From positions 1-64,000 of the forward strand of contig CADCLN010000006.1 in assembly GCA_902802265.1 (NCBI GenBank): a DNA stretch of 64,000 bases, written 5' to 3'. Both the position numbers and the translations under genes were made by a program. Below the pieces are notes generated by a model that was not told where the DNA came from, searched no databases, and worked only from the letters and a program-made list of their open reading frames with translations. Source of the DNA: an uncultured Bacteroidales bacterium (GTDB taxonomy: Bacteria > Bacteroidota > Bacteroidia > Bacteroidales > Bacteroidaceae). This document shows positions 24,595 to 33,817 of this stretch, one piece after another. Position 1 is the first letter of the stretch. Each line of letters begins with the position of its first letter.

Positions 24595-26394
24595 ATGAAA
24601 CAATTTCTGAAATACGTGCTTGCCACGGTGGTTGGCATCATCATCGTAAGTGTATTGTTTACTTTCCTCACCATCACAACCCTCATCGGCATGGCTGGAA
24701 TGCAGTCGGCCAATACGGTTGTCAACGACAACAGCGTGTTGGTCATCAAGATGGAGGGTTCGTTATCTGAACGCAGCGAAGATAATCCTTTGAGCATGAT
24801 ACTCGGCAATTCTTTGGCAGAGGAACAGAGCCTCGCTAACATTCTAAAAGCCATCGACCAAGCTAAGGAGAACGACAAAATCAAAGGCATTTATATCGAA
24901 GCAGGCAGTTTCACGGGAGCAGCCCCAGCTATGCTTCAAGAGATTCGCAATGCGCTGACTGACTTCAAGAAAACCAACAAGTTCATCGTGAGCTATGGTG
25001 ACATCTATACACAGGGCACCTATTATCTCAGCACCGTGGCAGATTCTGTCATCATCAATCCACAAGGCATGATTGACTGGCACGGCATGGCGCTACAGAC
25101 GATGTACTACAAGGATTTGCTCGACAAAGTGGGCGTGAAGATGCAGGTGTTCAAGGTGGGAACCTATAAGAGTGCGGTGGAGCCATTCCTGCTCAACGAC
25201 ATGAGCGAAGCCAATCGTGAACAGCTGGATGTGCTTGCTCAGGAAATCTGGAGTGGCATGGTGGCTGAGGTCAGCAAAAGCCGCAACATTTCCGTTGAAA
25301 AGCTGAACTTGCTGGCAGATTCATGCATGGCTTTTGCTATGCCGACCGATTACAAAAAAACTAAGCTGGTGGACAAGCTGGCCTATAGCGACGAAGTGCC
25401 ACAAATCATCTGCAACATGATGGAAGGCGTGGACAGTCCTGACGATTACCACACTGTGACAGCTAACGACCTGGCTTCCATCACGAACAACAAACCGAAA
25501 GGAACCAGTGGAAACATCATCGCAGTCTATTACGCATACGGCGACATTGTGCAGGAAGCATCGACGGGCTTTGGCGGACTCAGTGGCGAACATGAAATTG
25601 TGGGCAAGGATGTCATCAAGGACTTGAAGGAACTGGCGGACAACGATGACGTAAAGGCTGTAGTGCTTCGTGTCAATTCAGGCGGAGGAAGTGCTTACGC
25701 CAGCGAACAGATTTGGCATCAGATTATGAACATCAAGAAGAAGAAACCCGTCATTGTGAGCATGGGAGGCTATGCAGCCAGCGGCGGCTACTACATCAGC
25801 TGCGCCGCAGACTGGATTGTGGCAGAACCCACTACACTCACTGGCTCTATCGGCATCTTTGGCATGTTCCCAGAAGCCAGCGAACTGATGAACAAGAAAT
25901 TGGGTCTGCACGTGGCGACCGTGAAGACCAACGAACACGCCGATTTGGGACTGAGCATGGCACGACCTTTCAACGAAAGCGAAAGCGCCCTCATCCAGCG
26001 ATATATCAACAGCGGCTACGAACTTTTCACTAAACGTTGTGCTGACGGCAGAAAGATGAAACAGGCAGACATCAAGGCCATTGCCGAAGGACGTGTGTGG
26101 ACAGGTATGCACGCCAAGCAGATTGGTTTGGTTGATCAGCTCGGCAATCTGAAAGACGCGATAGCTGTTGCCGAAAAGAAGGCTAAAGTGAAAGAATACA
26201 GCGTCATGGAATATCCCAGCAACAGTTCTATTCTGGAGAACCTGATGAAGGAAGTCAGCGGCAACAGCTATGCCGATGCTCAGATGAAAGCAGCGCTGGG
26301 GGAATATCAGGAGATGTTTGGACAGCTGAAGAACATCAACCGAAAAACAGGTATTCAAGCCAGCCTCCCCTACTATCTGAGATTTAATCTGTAA
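24595..26394 (+). CDS. sppA: Signal peptide peptidase SppA (67-kDa type)
   Basis: A 599-aa inner-membrane serine protease that cleaves remnant signal peptides in the membrane. One N-terminal transmembrane helix (FLKYVLATVVGIIIVSVLF) is followed by two tandem SppA domains. The general-base Lys is in FKVGTYKSAVEPF of the first domain and the nucleophile Ser in MGGYAASGGYYISCAAD of the second. Other marks are LRVNSGGGSAYASEQIW and TLTGSIGIFG. The length is normal for the long form. lpxK follows 7 bp after its stop. Confidence 0.95.
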   Translation: MKQFLKYVLATVVGIIIVSVLFTFLTITTLIGMAGMQSANTVVNDNSVLVIKMEGSLSERSEDNPLSMILGNSLAEEQSLANILKAIDQAKENDKIKGIYIEAGSFTGAAPAMLQEIRNALTDFKKTNKFIVSYGDIYTQGTYYLSTVADSVIINPQGMIDWHGMALQTMYYKDLLDKVGVKMQVFKVGTYKSAVEPFLLNDMSEANREQLDVLAQEIWSGMVAEVSKSRNISVEKLNLLADSCMAFAMPTDYKKTKLVDKLAYSDEVPQIICNMMEGVDSPDDYHTVTANDLASITNNKPKGTSGNIIAVYYAYGDIVQEASTGFGGLSGEHEIVGKDVIKDLKELADNDDVKAVVLRVNSGGGSAYASEQIWHQIMNIKKKKPVIVSMGGYAASGGYYISCAADWIVAEPTTLTGSIGIFGMFPEASELMNKKLGLHVATVKTNEHADLGLSMARPFNESESALIQRYINSGYELFTKRCADGRKMKQADIKAIAEGRVWTGMHAKQIGLVDQLGNLKDAIAVAEKKAKVKEYSVMEYPSNSSILENLMKEVSGNSYADAQMKAALGEYQEMFGQLKNINRKTGIQASLPYYLRFNL

Positions 26395-26401
26395 AAGAAA
26401 A

Positions 26402-27448
26402 ATGGAGGGCGACCACATCAAGACATACCCCTTGTTAGCCCCTTTGTCGTGGCTATATGGTGCAGGAGTCATGTTACGCAACATACTCTTCGATTGTGGT
26501 GTGCTGCACTCCAGGACATTTGATGTGCCCGTCATCAGCGTAGGCAATCTGACCGTTGGCGGAACAGGAAAGACGCCTCACACAGAATACCTCATTCAAC
26601 TACTCAGCAAAGACTTCCAGGTAGCCGTATTGTCGAGAGGCTATAAACGCAAATCCAGCGGATTCATCCTGGCACAAAAGGACACACCCATGCAAATGAT
26701 TGGAGATGAACCTTTCCAGATGAAACAGAAGTTTCCCTTCATCCACATGGCTGTGGATAAAAACCGATGTCGAGGCATCGAAAAGTTGTGCCAGCCCGAC
26801 ATCCAACCGACAACGGACGTGGTCTTGCTCGATGATGCCTACCAGCATCGCTACGTAAAGCCCGACATCAACATTCTGCTGATGGACTACCATCGCCTCA
26901 TCTATTTTGACGCCCTGCTGCCTGCAGGAAAACTGCGCGAACCGAAGTCGGGGAAAAGCCGAGCAGACATTGTCATCGTCACCAAGTGTCCCACCTACAT
27001 TACCCCAATGGATATGCGAGGCATTGAGCGCACATTGGAGCTGCAGCCCTGGCAAAAGCTCTATTTTACCACGTACCAATATCCTGACACGCTGAAAGAT
27101 GTGGGCGAAAAGCCGCTGCTCGTGACAGGAATTGCATCGCCCCAGCAGATAGAGTATGACTTGAAAAAAATGATTCCCGACTTTGAGTTGATGGCGTTCC
27201 CCGACCATCATGCTTTCACCCAAAAGGACATTGAACGAATCAAGCGGCAAGCCAACGGACGTACTATTTTGACAACGGAAAAGGATGCTACCCGTCTGTT
27301 TGACATTGACTACAAAGTCATCCCCATTGAAGTGAAGTTTCTGGGTACCAACAAACAAGAAGATTTCAACCAAAATATATTGAACCATGTACGAAAAAAT
27401 AAAAGAAACAGCCGCCTTTCTCAAGGAGAGAATGCACACAAAGCCTGA
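26402..27448 (+). CDS. lpxK: Tetraacyldisaccharide 4'-kinase
   Basis: A 348-aa inner-membrane kinase that phosphorylates the 4' position of the lipid A precursor. It has an N-terminal membrane-associated segment (LAPLSWLYGAGVMLRN), the P-loop VGNLTVGGTGKTPHTEYL, LSRGYKR, GDEPFQM and VVLLDDAYQHRYV (Walker B-like). The C-terminal part NQNILNHVRKNKRNSRL is family-like and runs 62 bp into the next gene. It is followed by the purine nucleoside phosphorylase and thiL genes in a compact run. Confidence 0.95.
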   Translation: MEGDHIKTYPLLAPLSWLYGAGVMLRNILFDCGVLHSRTFDVPVISVGNLTVGGTGKTPHTEYLIQLLSKDFQVAVLSRGYKRKSSGFILAQKDTPMQMIGDEPFQMKQKFPFIHMAVDKNRCRGIEKLCQPDIQPTTDVVLLDDAYQHRYVKPDINILLMDYHRLIYFDALLPAGKLREPKSGKSRADIVIVTKCPTYITPMDMRGIERTLELQPWQKLYFTTYQYPDTLKDVGEKPLLVTGIASPQQIEYDLKKMIPDFELMAFPDHHAFTQKDIERIKRQANGRTILTTEKDATRLFDIDYKVIPIEVKFLGTNKQEDFNQNILNHVRKNKRNSRLSQGENAHKA

Positions 27449-28196
27449 AACCGCCATCATTCTGGGTTCAGGACTGGGCAGACTGGTTGATGATATTGAC
27501 ATCGAGAAGGAAATTCCATACGCCGAAATACCCAATATGCCTATTTCGACCGTGGAGGGACATGCCGGTAAATTGCTTTTCGGCAAACTGGGCGGCAAGG
27601 ACATCATCGCCATGGATGGGCGTTTCCATTACTACGAAGGCTACTCCATGAAGGAAGTGACTTTCCCTATCCGTGTGATGTATGAACTGGGCATCAAGAA
27701 TCTGATTGTCAGCAATGCTGCCGGCGGAATGAATCCCAAATTCAACGTGGGCGATTTGATGATTATTGAGGACCACATCAACGCATTCCCTGAAAATCCG
27801 CTCCGTGGCAAGAACTTCCCCACAGGACCTCGCTTCCCATCCATGCACGAGGTCTATGACAAGCAATTTATCCATCTGGTGGAGAAAGCCGCCGAGGAAC
27901 TGAACATCCCCGTCCAGAAGGGTGTATATGTAGGGACAGCAGGGCCTACCTTTGAAACACCTGCCGAATATCGTATGTTCAAGACATGGGGCGGCGACGC
28001 TGTAGGTATGAGTACCGTGCCTGAAGCGATTGTGGCAGTACACTGCGGCATCAGAGTCTTTGGCATTAGTGTCATCACGGACTTGGGCGGCTTTGATGTA
28101 GCCGTAAAGGTCAGCCACGAAGAGGTGCAGGAGTCTGCCAACAATGCACAGCCGAAAATGACAGCCCTGATGAAAGAACTGGTTAAACAAATCTAA
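27387..28196 (+). CDS. Purine nucleoside phosphorylase
   Basis: A 269-aa cytoplasmic enzyme splitting purine nucleosides with phosphate to free base and ribose 1-phosphate. Marks of the trimeric PNP-I family are ILGSGLGRLVDDI (phosphate loop), STVEGHAGKLLFG, GRFHYYEGYSMKEVTFPIRV, SNAAGGMNPKF, GPTFETPAEYRM and GGDAVGMSTVPEAIVA. The start at 27387 lies within lpxK with 62 bp of overlap. The N-terminal MYEKIKETAAFLKER is as expected for the family, so the overlap is probably real. Confidence 0.94.
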   Translation: MYEKIKETAAFLKERMHTKPETAIILGSGLGRLVDDIDIEKEIPYAEIPNMPISTVEGHAGKLLFGKLGGKDIIAMDGRFHYYEGYSMKEVTFPIRVMYELGIKNLIVSNAAGGMNPKFNVGDLMIIEDHINAFPENPLRGKNFPTGPRFPSMHEVYDKQFIHLVEKAAEELNIPVQKGVYVGTAGPTFETPAEYRMFKTWGGDAVGMSTVPEAIVAVHCGIRVFGISVITDLGGFDVAVKVSHEEVQESANNAQPKMTALMKELVKQI

Positions 28197-29303
28197 ATGG
28201 CAAGAACAGAAATCAACACACTGGGTGAATTTGGTCTGATTGACCATCTGACTCAAAACATCGAACTGAAAAACCCCGAAACCAAGTATGGCGTAGGTGA
28301 CGACAGCGCTGTGCTCTCCTACCCTACGGACAAGGACATTCTGGTGACAACAGACTTGCTCATGGAGGGTGTACACTTCGACCTTACCTACATTCCCCTG
28401 AAACACCTGGGCTACAAGAGTGCGATGGTGAACCTGAGCGACATCTACGCCATGGGAGGAATGCCGAAGCAGCTCACCGTCAGTCTGGCACTGAGCAAGC
28501 GGTTTTGCGTGGAAGACATGGAGGATTTCTACGAGGGACTACGCATTGCCTGCGAACAGCACCATGTAGATATCGTAGGGGGTGACACCACCACCAGCAT
28601 GACGGGACTTGCCATCAGCATCACCGCTATTGGCGAAGTGGAAAAAGGCAAAGCCATCTATCGAAATGGAGCCAAAGAGACGGACATCGTCTGCGTCAGC
28701 GGAAATCTGGGGGCTGCCTACATGGGTTTCCAACTGTTGGAACGTGAAAAGCAGGTCTATTACAAACAGATAGAGGAAATAGAGCGTAAACGTGCAGCAG
28801 CCACAGACCCTACCACCAAGGCACAGTTCGATCAGCAACTGGCTGGCGTGTCTCAGCCTGACTTTTCTGGTAAAGAGTACCTCATAGAACGGCAGATGAA
28901 ACCCGAAGCTCGCCGTGACATCATCCTGAAACTGCGCGAACTTGGCATACAACCCACTGCCATGATGGACATCAGTGACGGGCTTTCCAGCGAGTTGATG
29001 CACATCTGCAAACAAAGTAAGGTAGGCTGTCGCATTTACGAAGAACGGATTCCCATTGACTACCAGACGGCTGTCATGAGCGAAGAAATGAACATGAACC
29101 TCAGCACCGCCGCTCTCAATGGTGGCGAGGACTACGAACTGCTCTTCACCATCCCCATTGCTGACCACGAGAAAATCGAACAGATGGAGGACGTGAAAGA
29201 AATCGGATACATCACCAAGCCCGAACTGGGACAGATGCTCATCACCCGCGACGGCAACGAGTTTGAACTCAAAGCCCAAGGCTGGAACCCCATAGAAAAG
29301 TAA
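28197..29303 (+). CDS. thiL: Thiamine-monophosphate kinase
   Basis: A 368-aa cytoplasmic enzyme that makes thiamine diphosphate from thiamine monophosphate and ATP. It has GEFGLIDHLT, GVGDDSAVLSYPTDKDILVT, LLMEGVHFDLTY, NLSDIYAMGGMPKQLTVSLA, GGDTTTSMTGLAISI and a C-terminal MMDISDGLSSELMHI plus NGGEDYELLFTI. The ATG immediately follows the TAA of the upstream gene (TAAATG), so coupled translation is likely. Confidence 0.95.
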   Translation: MARTEINTLGEFGLIDHLTQNIELKNPETKYGVGDDSAVLSYPTDKDILVTTDLLMEGVHFDLTYIPLKHLGYKSAMVNLSDIYAMGGMPKQLTVSLALSKRFCVEDMEDFYEGLRIACEQHHVDIVGGDTTTSMTGLAISITAIGEVEKGKAIYRNGAKETDIVCVSGNLGAAYMGFQLLEREKQVYYKQIEEIERKRAAATDPTTKAQFDQQLAGVSQPDFSGKEYLIERQMKPEARRDIILKLRELGIQPTAMMDISDGLSSELMHICKQSKVGCRIYEERIPIDYQTAVMSEEMNMNLSTAALNGGEDYELLFTIPIADHEKIEQMEDVKEIGYITKPELGQMLITRDGNEFELKAQGWNPIEK

Positions 29304-29337
29304 ATTGTAAAAAAGAAAAGGTAAAAAGTAAAAAAAC

Positions 29338-29350
29338 GCTATTATAGCGC
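29338..29350 (+). other. Short hairpin after thiL
   Basis: CGCTA-TTA-TAGCG in an A-rich 70-bp spacer between thiL and the outer-membrane protein gene. There is no U-tract after it, so termination is doubtful. Confidence 0.25.
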
Positions 29351-29373
29351 AATCTCCTAAAAAAAAGAAACAA

Positions 29374-30567
29374 ATGAAACACCTACTATTTTCCACCTTC
29401 CTGTTGGCAGCAACCACTGCCCAAGCACAGTTCATAGACCAGGCAAAAGCTAATCTTGAACAAACCCCAACCTCTTTAAACAGCCTGTCCAGTACGGACA
29501 AAAACATTCTGAACCACCTCGACATCTCTTTTACAGCCGGTTCTACAGGTCTCGGCTTCGACTTTGCCATGCCCATCGGCAAATACGTACAGGTGAGAAC
29601 GGGTGCCACCTTCATGCCTCACTTTGAAAAGAAAGCAACATTTGGCATCGAAGTCAGCAAAGACGGAGAAAGCCTGACAGAATCGGAGAAGCATTCGCGC
29701 TTTGAGAAGATGGCTACCTTGCTGGAGGGCTTCACAGGCATCAAAGCCCAAGACCACGTGACCATGATTGGCACGCCACACATGAACCACTGGAAGTTTT
29801 TGGTGGATGTATTTCCCTTCCAGAAAAGCAAATTCTGGAAAAATCTGCACTTTACAGCAGGTTTCTTCCTGGGCAACTCACAGATTGGCACCGCTGTTAA
29901 CTCTGCCGAGGACGTGCCATCACTCTTGGCAGTAAATATGTACAACAGAATGCGTGACAACATATTGGCACTCGAACCGCTCATCAGTGTAGCCGTACAA
30001 GGAAAGGAATTTTCGATGGGCATTCCAGAAGAAATGGCACAATCTTTCATCAGCAAGTTGGAAGAATACGGCACGATGGGTATGGGTGTAGGCTATTACT
30101 CACACGACGTCTATGCCACAGAAGACATCTACTACGACAAAGATGTCTATACTGCATCAGACCTGGACGTTCTCTATGCCGATGACCCAGAGACCCCTAC
30201 CCCTTCCCATCATAAAGGCGACTTGAAATATGCCAAAGGCGATGTCATCCACAAAGCTGGCGACCCCTATAAAATGTTGCCAGGTGAAGACAATCTGGTC
30301 AAAGCAACGGTGAAAGTCAACAAGTTCAAGCCTTATCTGGGCTTCGGTTACGGCGGTCCCATCACGAAAGACAAGCGCACCAGCATTTCATTCGATGCAG
30401 GTATACTGTTCTGGGGCGGTACGCCAAGCATCATTACCCACGACGGCACAGATTTGATTAACGACATTGAAAACTTAAACGGAAAAGTCAAAGACTACGT
30501 AAACACCATCAAGGGCTTCAAAGTCTATCCAGAAATCAGCATTCGAATCACACAGAGACTGTTTTAG
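29374..30567 (+). CDS. Outer-membrane protein of unknown function
   Basis: A 397-aa exported protein. Residues 1-19 are a signal peptide (LLAATTAQAQ). It alternates amphipathic strands with glycine and aromatic residues (LDISFTAGSTGLGFDFAMPI, FKPYLGFGYGGP, ISFDAGILFWGG) and ends VYPEISIRITQRLF. The terminal Phe is typical of outer-membrane barrels. An acidic, tyrosine-rich loop around residues 240-290 (DVYATEDIYYDKDVYTASD) may be extracellular. I do not recognise the family. It ends before a bidirectional terminator. Confidence 0.65.
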   Translation: MKHLLFSTFLLAATTAQAQFIDQAKANLEQTPTSLNSLSSTDKNILNHLDISFTAGSTGLGFDFAMPIGKYVQVRTGATFMPHFEKKATFGIEVSKDGESLTESEKHSRFEKMATLLEGFTGIKAQDHVTMIGTPHMNHWKFLVDVFPFQKSKFWKNLHFTAGFFLGNSQIGTAVNSAEDVPSLLAVNMYNRMRDNILALEPLISVAVQGKEFSMGIPEEMAQSFISKLEEYGTMGMGVGYYSHDVYATEDIYYDKDVYTASDLDVLYADDPETPTPSHHKGDLKYAKGDVIHKAGDPYKMLPGEDNLVKATVKVNKFKPYLGFGYGGPITKDKRTSISFDAGILFWGGTPSIITHDGTDLINDIENLNGKVKDYVNTIKGFKVYPEISIRITQRLF

Positions 30568-30633
30568 GTTCATAAGAATTAACCCTTGAAAAGACGAAAC
30601 ACGGCACTTATCGTTTCAAATCTAAACATATAC

Positions 30634-30681
30634 AAAAACGAAACTGAAGCGTTGAATGAACAACACTTCAGTTTCGTTTTT
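30634..30681. terminator. Bidirectional intrinsic terminator
   Basis: Perfect 16-bp arms AAAAACGAAACTGAAG (30634-30649) and CTTCAGTTTCGTTTTT (30666-30681), with an inner GTTG/CAAC stem. The A- and T-runs at the two edges serve both convergent neighbours, which end at 30567 (+) and 30718 (-). Confidence 0.9.
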
Positions 30682-30717
30682 ATCAGTCTTCAGCAGTAAA
30701 GGATACTGCCAGGAGGA

Positions 30718-31920
30718 CTACTTGATGATGACCTTGCGAGTGGTACCGTCAGAATACTTGACAATATTCACACCTTTGAGCGGAGCAGAAAGCTTGACAC
30801 CACTGATGGAGTAGTAAGAGTCTGCCACTACTTCGTCTGCCTGCACACCTTCAATGCCAGCCAATGCACCGTATTCGGCCTCAGTCATGATGGTCAGTTC
30901 GGCAGGTGTTCCTGCAGCCACTTTCAAATAGGAAGTATTGGCGGGAATACAATACTGGTCGTCTTCGATGCTCTCCAAATAGAGCGGTGTGAGCATATCA
31001 TTGGTAGCCGTCACGAAGCCCAGCTTTCCAACAGCAGTAAGCCCCAGCATACGCATGGTGCTTTTATTGTAAACGGTGCGAGCCACCTTGCTTTCTTGGC
31101 GATCTTCAAAGGCAAAATAGTTCCCGCTCAGCACATTGTCGGCAGGCTTGCTGGGTGAAGCGGGCTTCAAGGTAAGCTTATTATTCAATGGATCAGCAGA
31201 CGTTGCTTCCAGAATAATAGGAGTAGCAGCAGGCACAGTGCCTGTGATTTCCTTCATCACAGCAACACCCAGCTGAGTGTCCACCTTGCTGATGTAGTAT
31301 GCCTTCATGCCCGATGTGAATGGGTAATCAGCATAGTACGCAGCATAATACTTACCGTTGCACGACAAAGATGGTTTCACGGCTATATAGTTGTCCGTCT
31401 GATTAATGGGAACGATGGACCAACGCTGAATCTTTGACGTTATATCATCGCCATCATCATTGCGAATCTTCTGACCTTCATCCACTGTTTTGAGGAAACT
31501 CTTTTCGCGTCGCAACGACGGAGAAGCGTCATACAGATAGACCGTAAATCCTTTTTCAGTAGCAGATACTGTATAAGAGTTTGTTGCCCAGTTGTGTGCA
31601 TGTACATAATACCCGATAATGTCATGCACACCTGTGCCTTGTGCCTTCAAGTCATACTTCTCATTCTTGGCATCCACACACTTTATATAAATAACAGAAG
31701 CGGGATCTGTATAGGCTGTTTCAATGTTCAAACGAGTCTGGATAGCACCCATGTCGGCTGTGCCCTTAGTCACATTGATACTACCCGTGGCATCATACAC
31801 ATAGATGTAACGAGTGGTGTATCGGTTATAGACACGGTAGTAGCCGTCTCCAGAAAACTGTGCGGCTGCCGGAAAGGCAGCCGCCATAGTTAATAGTATA
31901 ATAGCAAGTCTTTTCACCAT
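30718..31920 (-). CDS. Secreted protein with a type IX sorting-like C-terminus
   Basis: A 400-aa exported protein with a signal peptide (residues 1-20, AAAFPAAAQ). The body has beta-rich repeats with YYRVYNRYTTRYIYVYDATG, resembling uncharacterised secreted proteins of Prevotella. The end, YYSISGVKLSAPLKGVNIVK followed by a DGTTRKVIIK strand, resembles the last part of type A type IX secretion signals (GVNIVK plus a basic terminal strand), so it may be a T9SS cargo. PorU and PorV are encoded at 50.5-55.1 kb. The function is unknown. It lies 75 bp downstream of the OmpA-family gene. Confidence 0.6.
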   Translation of the reverse strand: MVKRLAIILLTMAAAFPAAAQFSGDGYYRVYNRYTTRYIYVYDATGSINVTKGTADMGAIQTRLNIETAYTDPASVIYIKCVDAKNEKYDLKAQGTGVHDIIGYYVHAHNWATNSYTVSATEKGFTVYLYDASPSLRREKSFLKTVDEGQKIRNDDGDDITSKIQRWSIVPINQTDNYIAVKPSLSCNGKYYAAYYADYPFTSGMKAYYISKVDTQLGVAVMKEITGTVPAATPIILEATSADPLNNKLTLKPASPSKPADNVLSGNYFAFEDRQESKVARTVYNKSTMRMLGLTAVGKLGFVTATNDMLTPLYLESIEDDQYCIPANTSYLKVAAGTPAELTIMTEAEYGALAGIEGVQADEVVADSYYSISGVKLSAPLKGVNIVKYSDGTTRKVIIK

Positions 31921-31995
31921 AAATAAAATTTAGTAAAAACTAAGCTTATTAAGTAATATTCAAAGGTCTAAACCTGCCACGAAGGAAGGTATAGA

Positions 31996-33117
31996 TTACT
32001 CGGCGATACAGATAGTAACGCGGTTGAGAGGCTGGTCTGTGTAAGGCTGCTCAGTGTCACCCTTAGCAGAAACAGTCATACGGCTTGGAGAAATGCCGAA
32101 CTGATTCTGGAGAGCGTTAGCAACAGCTTCAGCACGCTTCTGAGAATAACCCATGTTGATGCGTGGGTTACCAGTACCACGGTCAGCGTAACCAGTGATG
32201 CTTACGCGAGATTCTGGATACTTCTTCATGTAGTCAGCAACTTCAACAACCTTAGCCATTTCCTGTGCGGAAATCTGAGAACCACGGATGAGGAAGTAGA
32301 TGTCACGACGAAGTGGCTCACGCTTTGGCTGCTCAACAACTGGAGCAGGTTGCTGAACAAATACTGTATCGGGCTTTGGCTGCTCAACAACTGGCTTGCA
32401 GCATGGCTCAAGCACCTTTGTAGTGTGAGTAGCACCGAAGTTGTAGCGCAGACCAACGAGACCGTTGAAATACCAGTCAGCGTTGCCAGCCTTCTTGCTG
32501 TTGTAGCGGTCAGAAGTTGGGTTAGCGTTCAGTTCAAAGTTTACAGAGAAAGCATCGTTGATGCGAACATCTGCCAAAAGACCGAACTGAGCTACGAAAC
32601 GGCTCTTAGTGCCAGACCAAAGATATTCCATATATTCTGGGCAGTCAGGAAGAACAGTTGAATTCAGTTCACCCCAAACATTCCAAGCCTGATCGTTCTT
32701 CCAAGCAATATTGATACCTGCACCTACGAAAGCGTAGATGTTGATAGGACGATTGTACTTGTAACCACAGAAAAGATTAGAGAGGTTTGCAGTAACATCA
32801 AGAGTTGGAGCAATGTAGTTCCAAGCCCACTTGTACTCTTTGTTGAAGATCTCAGAACCGCCCTTAGACTTCCAAGCGTTTACATCCAGACGAATACCAA
32901 CAACAGGGTTGAATTCATAACCGAATGCAATCTGAGCATTGGGCGAAACCAGTGAGCCAAAGCCCACTTCACCGAGTGTGTGCTGCATACCAAACTGACC
33001 CTGCACGTACCAGTGTGGCTTGAACACTTCCACTGTCTTTGCCTCCTGCTGCTGAGCAGAGGCAGATACACTTGCTAATGCAACAAGTGCACCGAGAAAG
33101 ATGTTTTTAATATTCAT
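31996..33117 (-). CDS. OmpA family outer-membrane protein
   Basis: A 373-aa protein. Residues 1-21 are a signal peptide (SVSASAQ). Residues 30-235 alternate like an eight-strand barrel (WYVQGQFGMQHTLGEVGFG, QIAFGYEFNPVVGIRLDVNA, GLVGLRYNFGA). A Pro/Val/Gln linker (VEQPKPDTVFVQQPAPVVEQ) leads to a C-terminal OmpA peptidoglycan-binding domain: SRVSITGYADRGTGNPRINM and SQKRAEAVANAL, with the conserved Asp and Arg that hold diaminopimelate. It anchors the outer membrane to the wall. It is the last of three closely spaced genes after the giant lipoprotein and may be its outer-membrane partner. Confidence 0.93.
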   Translation of the reverse strand: MNIKNIFLGALVALASVSASAQQQEAKTVEVFKPHWYVQGQFGMQHTLGEVGFGSLVSPNAQIAFGYEFNPVVGIRLDVNAWKSKGGSEIFNKEYKWAWNYIAPTLDVTANLSNLFCGYKYNRPINIYAFVGAGINIAWKNDQAWNVWGELNSTVLPDCPEYMEYLWSGTKSRFVAQFGLLADVRINDAFSVNFELNANPTSDRYNSKKAGNADWYFNGLVGLRYNFGATHTTKVLEPCCKPVVEQPKPDTVFVQQPAPVVEQPKREPLRRDIYFLIRGSQISAQEMAKVVEVADYMKKYPESRVSITGYADRGTGNPRINMGYSQKRAEAVANALQNQFGISPSRMTVSAKGDTEQPYTDQPLNRVTICIAE

Positions 33118-33157
33118 AGATACAAATTTTAATTAGTTTCTTGATTTAAAATAAATA

Positions 33158-33784
33158 CTAAAGCATGATAAGTCCGTGTTGACGCTGACATGTATAAACG
33201 CTGTCGAGGAAGTTCAGTTGAAATTCTTCAGCAGTGAGATTCAGGATTTCTGCCTCGCCGACTTCATATTCCAGTTTGTCTGTTGCCTCTTGCTGCATAT
33301 CTACATAGTAAAGATACAACTTTCCGTTCAGCAATTTCCATTCTCTGAAACTGATGCGCTCGGTGTTGATACTGGACAGGCCGCCAGTCATTTCAAAGGC
33401 AAAGCCTCTGTGCTGTTGCATATCGTAGTACCATTTTCCGCGCAATTCAGAAACATTGATGCAAATCTTTACTTTCCTGTTCTTTGAATCGGGGAAGATT
33501 GAAAGCGTATCCCCTTCGGTGAGTGAACCTTTGATTTGAAGGTCTGCCTCGGCTTCGCTGAAGGAATAGGCTTTTGGATGCTCCAGTTCGTTGTCGCACA
33601 GGCGAACAATGATTGAATCTCCGTCTATTTCCTGCAACACCACCAGTTGGGCTTCATCTTGCACTTCGTCCAGTTCCTCTGCCGTCGGTTCGGTTTTCGA
33701 GTCTTTCTTGCCTCCGCTACAAGAGCAGAGGACAAGAAGACTTGAAATCAGTATAGTCGTTAGGACTTTGCAATGAGTATTCAC
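33158..33784 (-). CDS. Small lipoprotein with a lipocalin-like domain
   Basis: A 208-aa envelope protein. The lipoprotein signal ends LLVLCSCSGGKKDSK (Cys21 or Cys23). An acidic linker (PTAEELDEVQDEAQ) precedes a beta-rich domain with LRGKWYYDMQ, the GxW of lipocalin-like folds, then ISFREWKLLNGKLYLYYVD. No ligand can be inferred. It lies between the giant lipoprotein (33 bp upstream) and the OmpA gene (40 bp downstream), so the three are probably one operon and may act together at the surface. Confidence 0.65.
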   Translation of the reverse strand: MNTHCKVLTTILISSLLVLCSCSGGKKDSKTEPTAEELDEVQDEAQLVVLQEIDGDSIIVRLCDNELEHPKAYSFSEAEADLQIKGSLTEGDTLSIFPDSKNRKVKICINVSELRGKWYYDMQQHRGFAFEMTGGLSSINTERISFREWKLLNGKLYLYYVDMQQEATDKLEYEVGEAEILNLTAEEFQLNFLDSVYTCQRQHGLIML

Positions 33785-33817
33785 CTTATTTATTATTAAG
33801 GGAGTTGTCAGTTTGGA

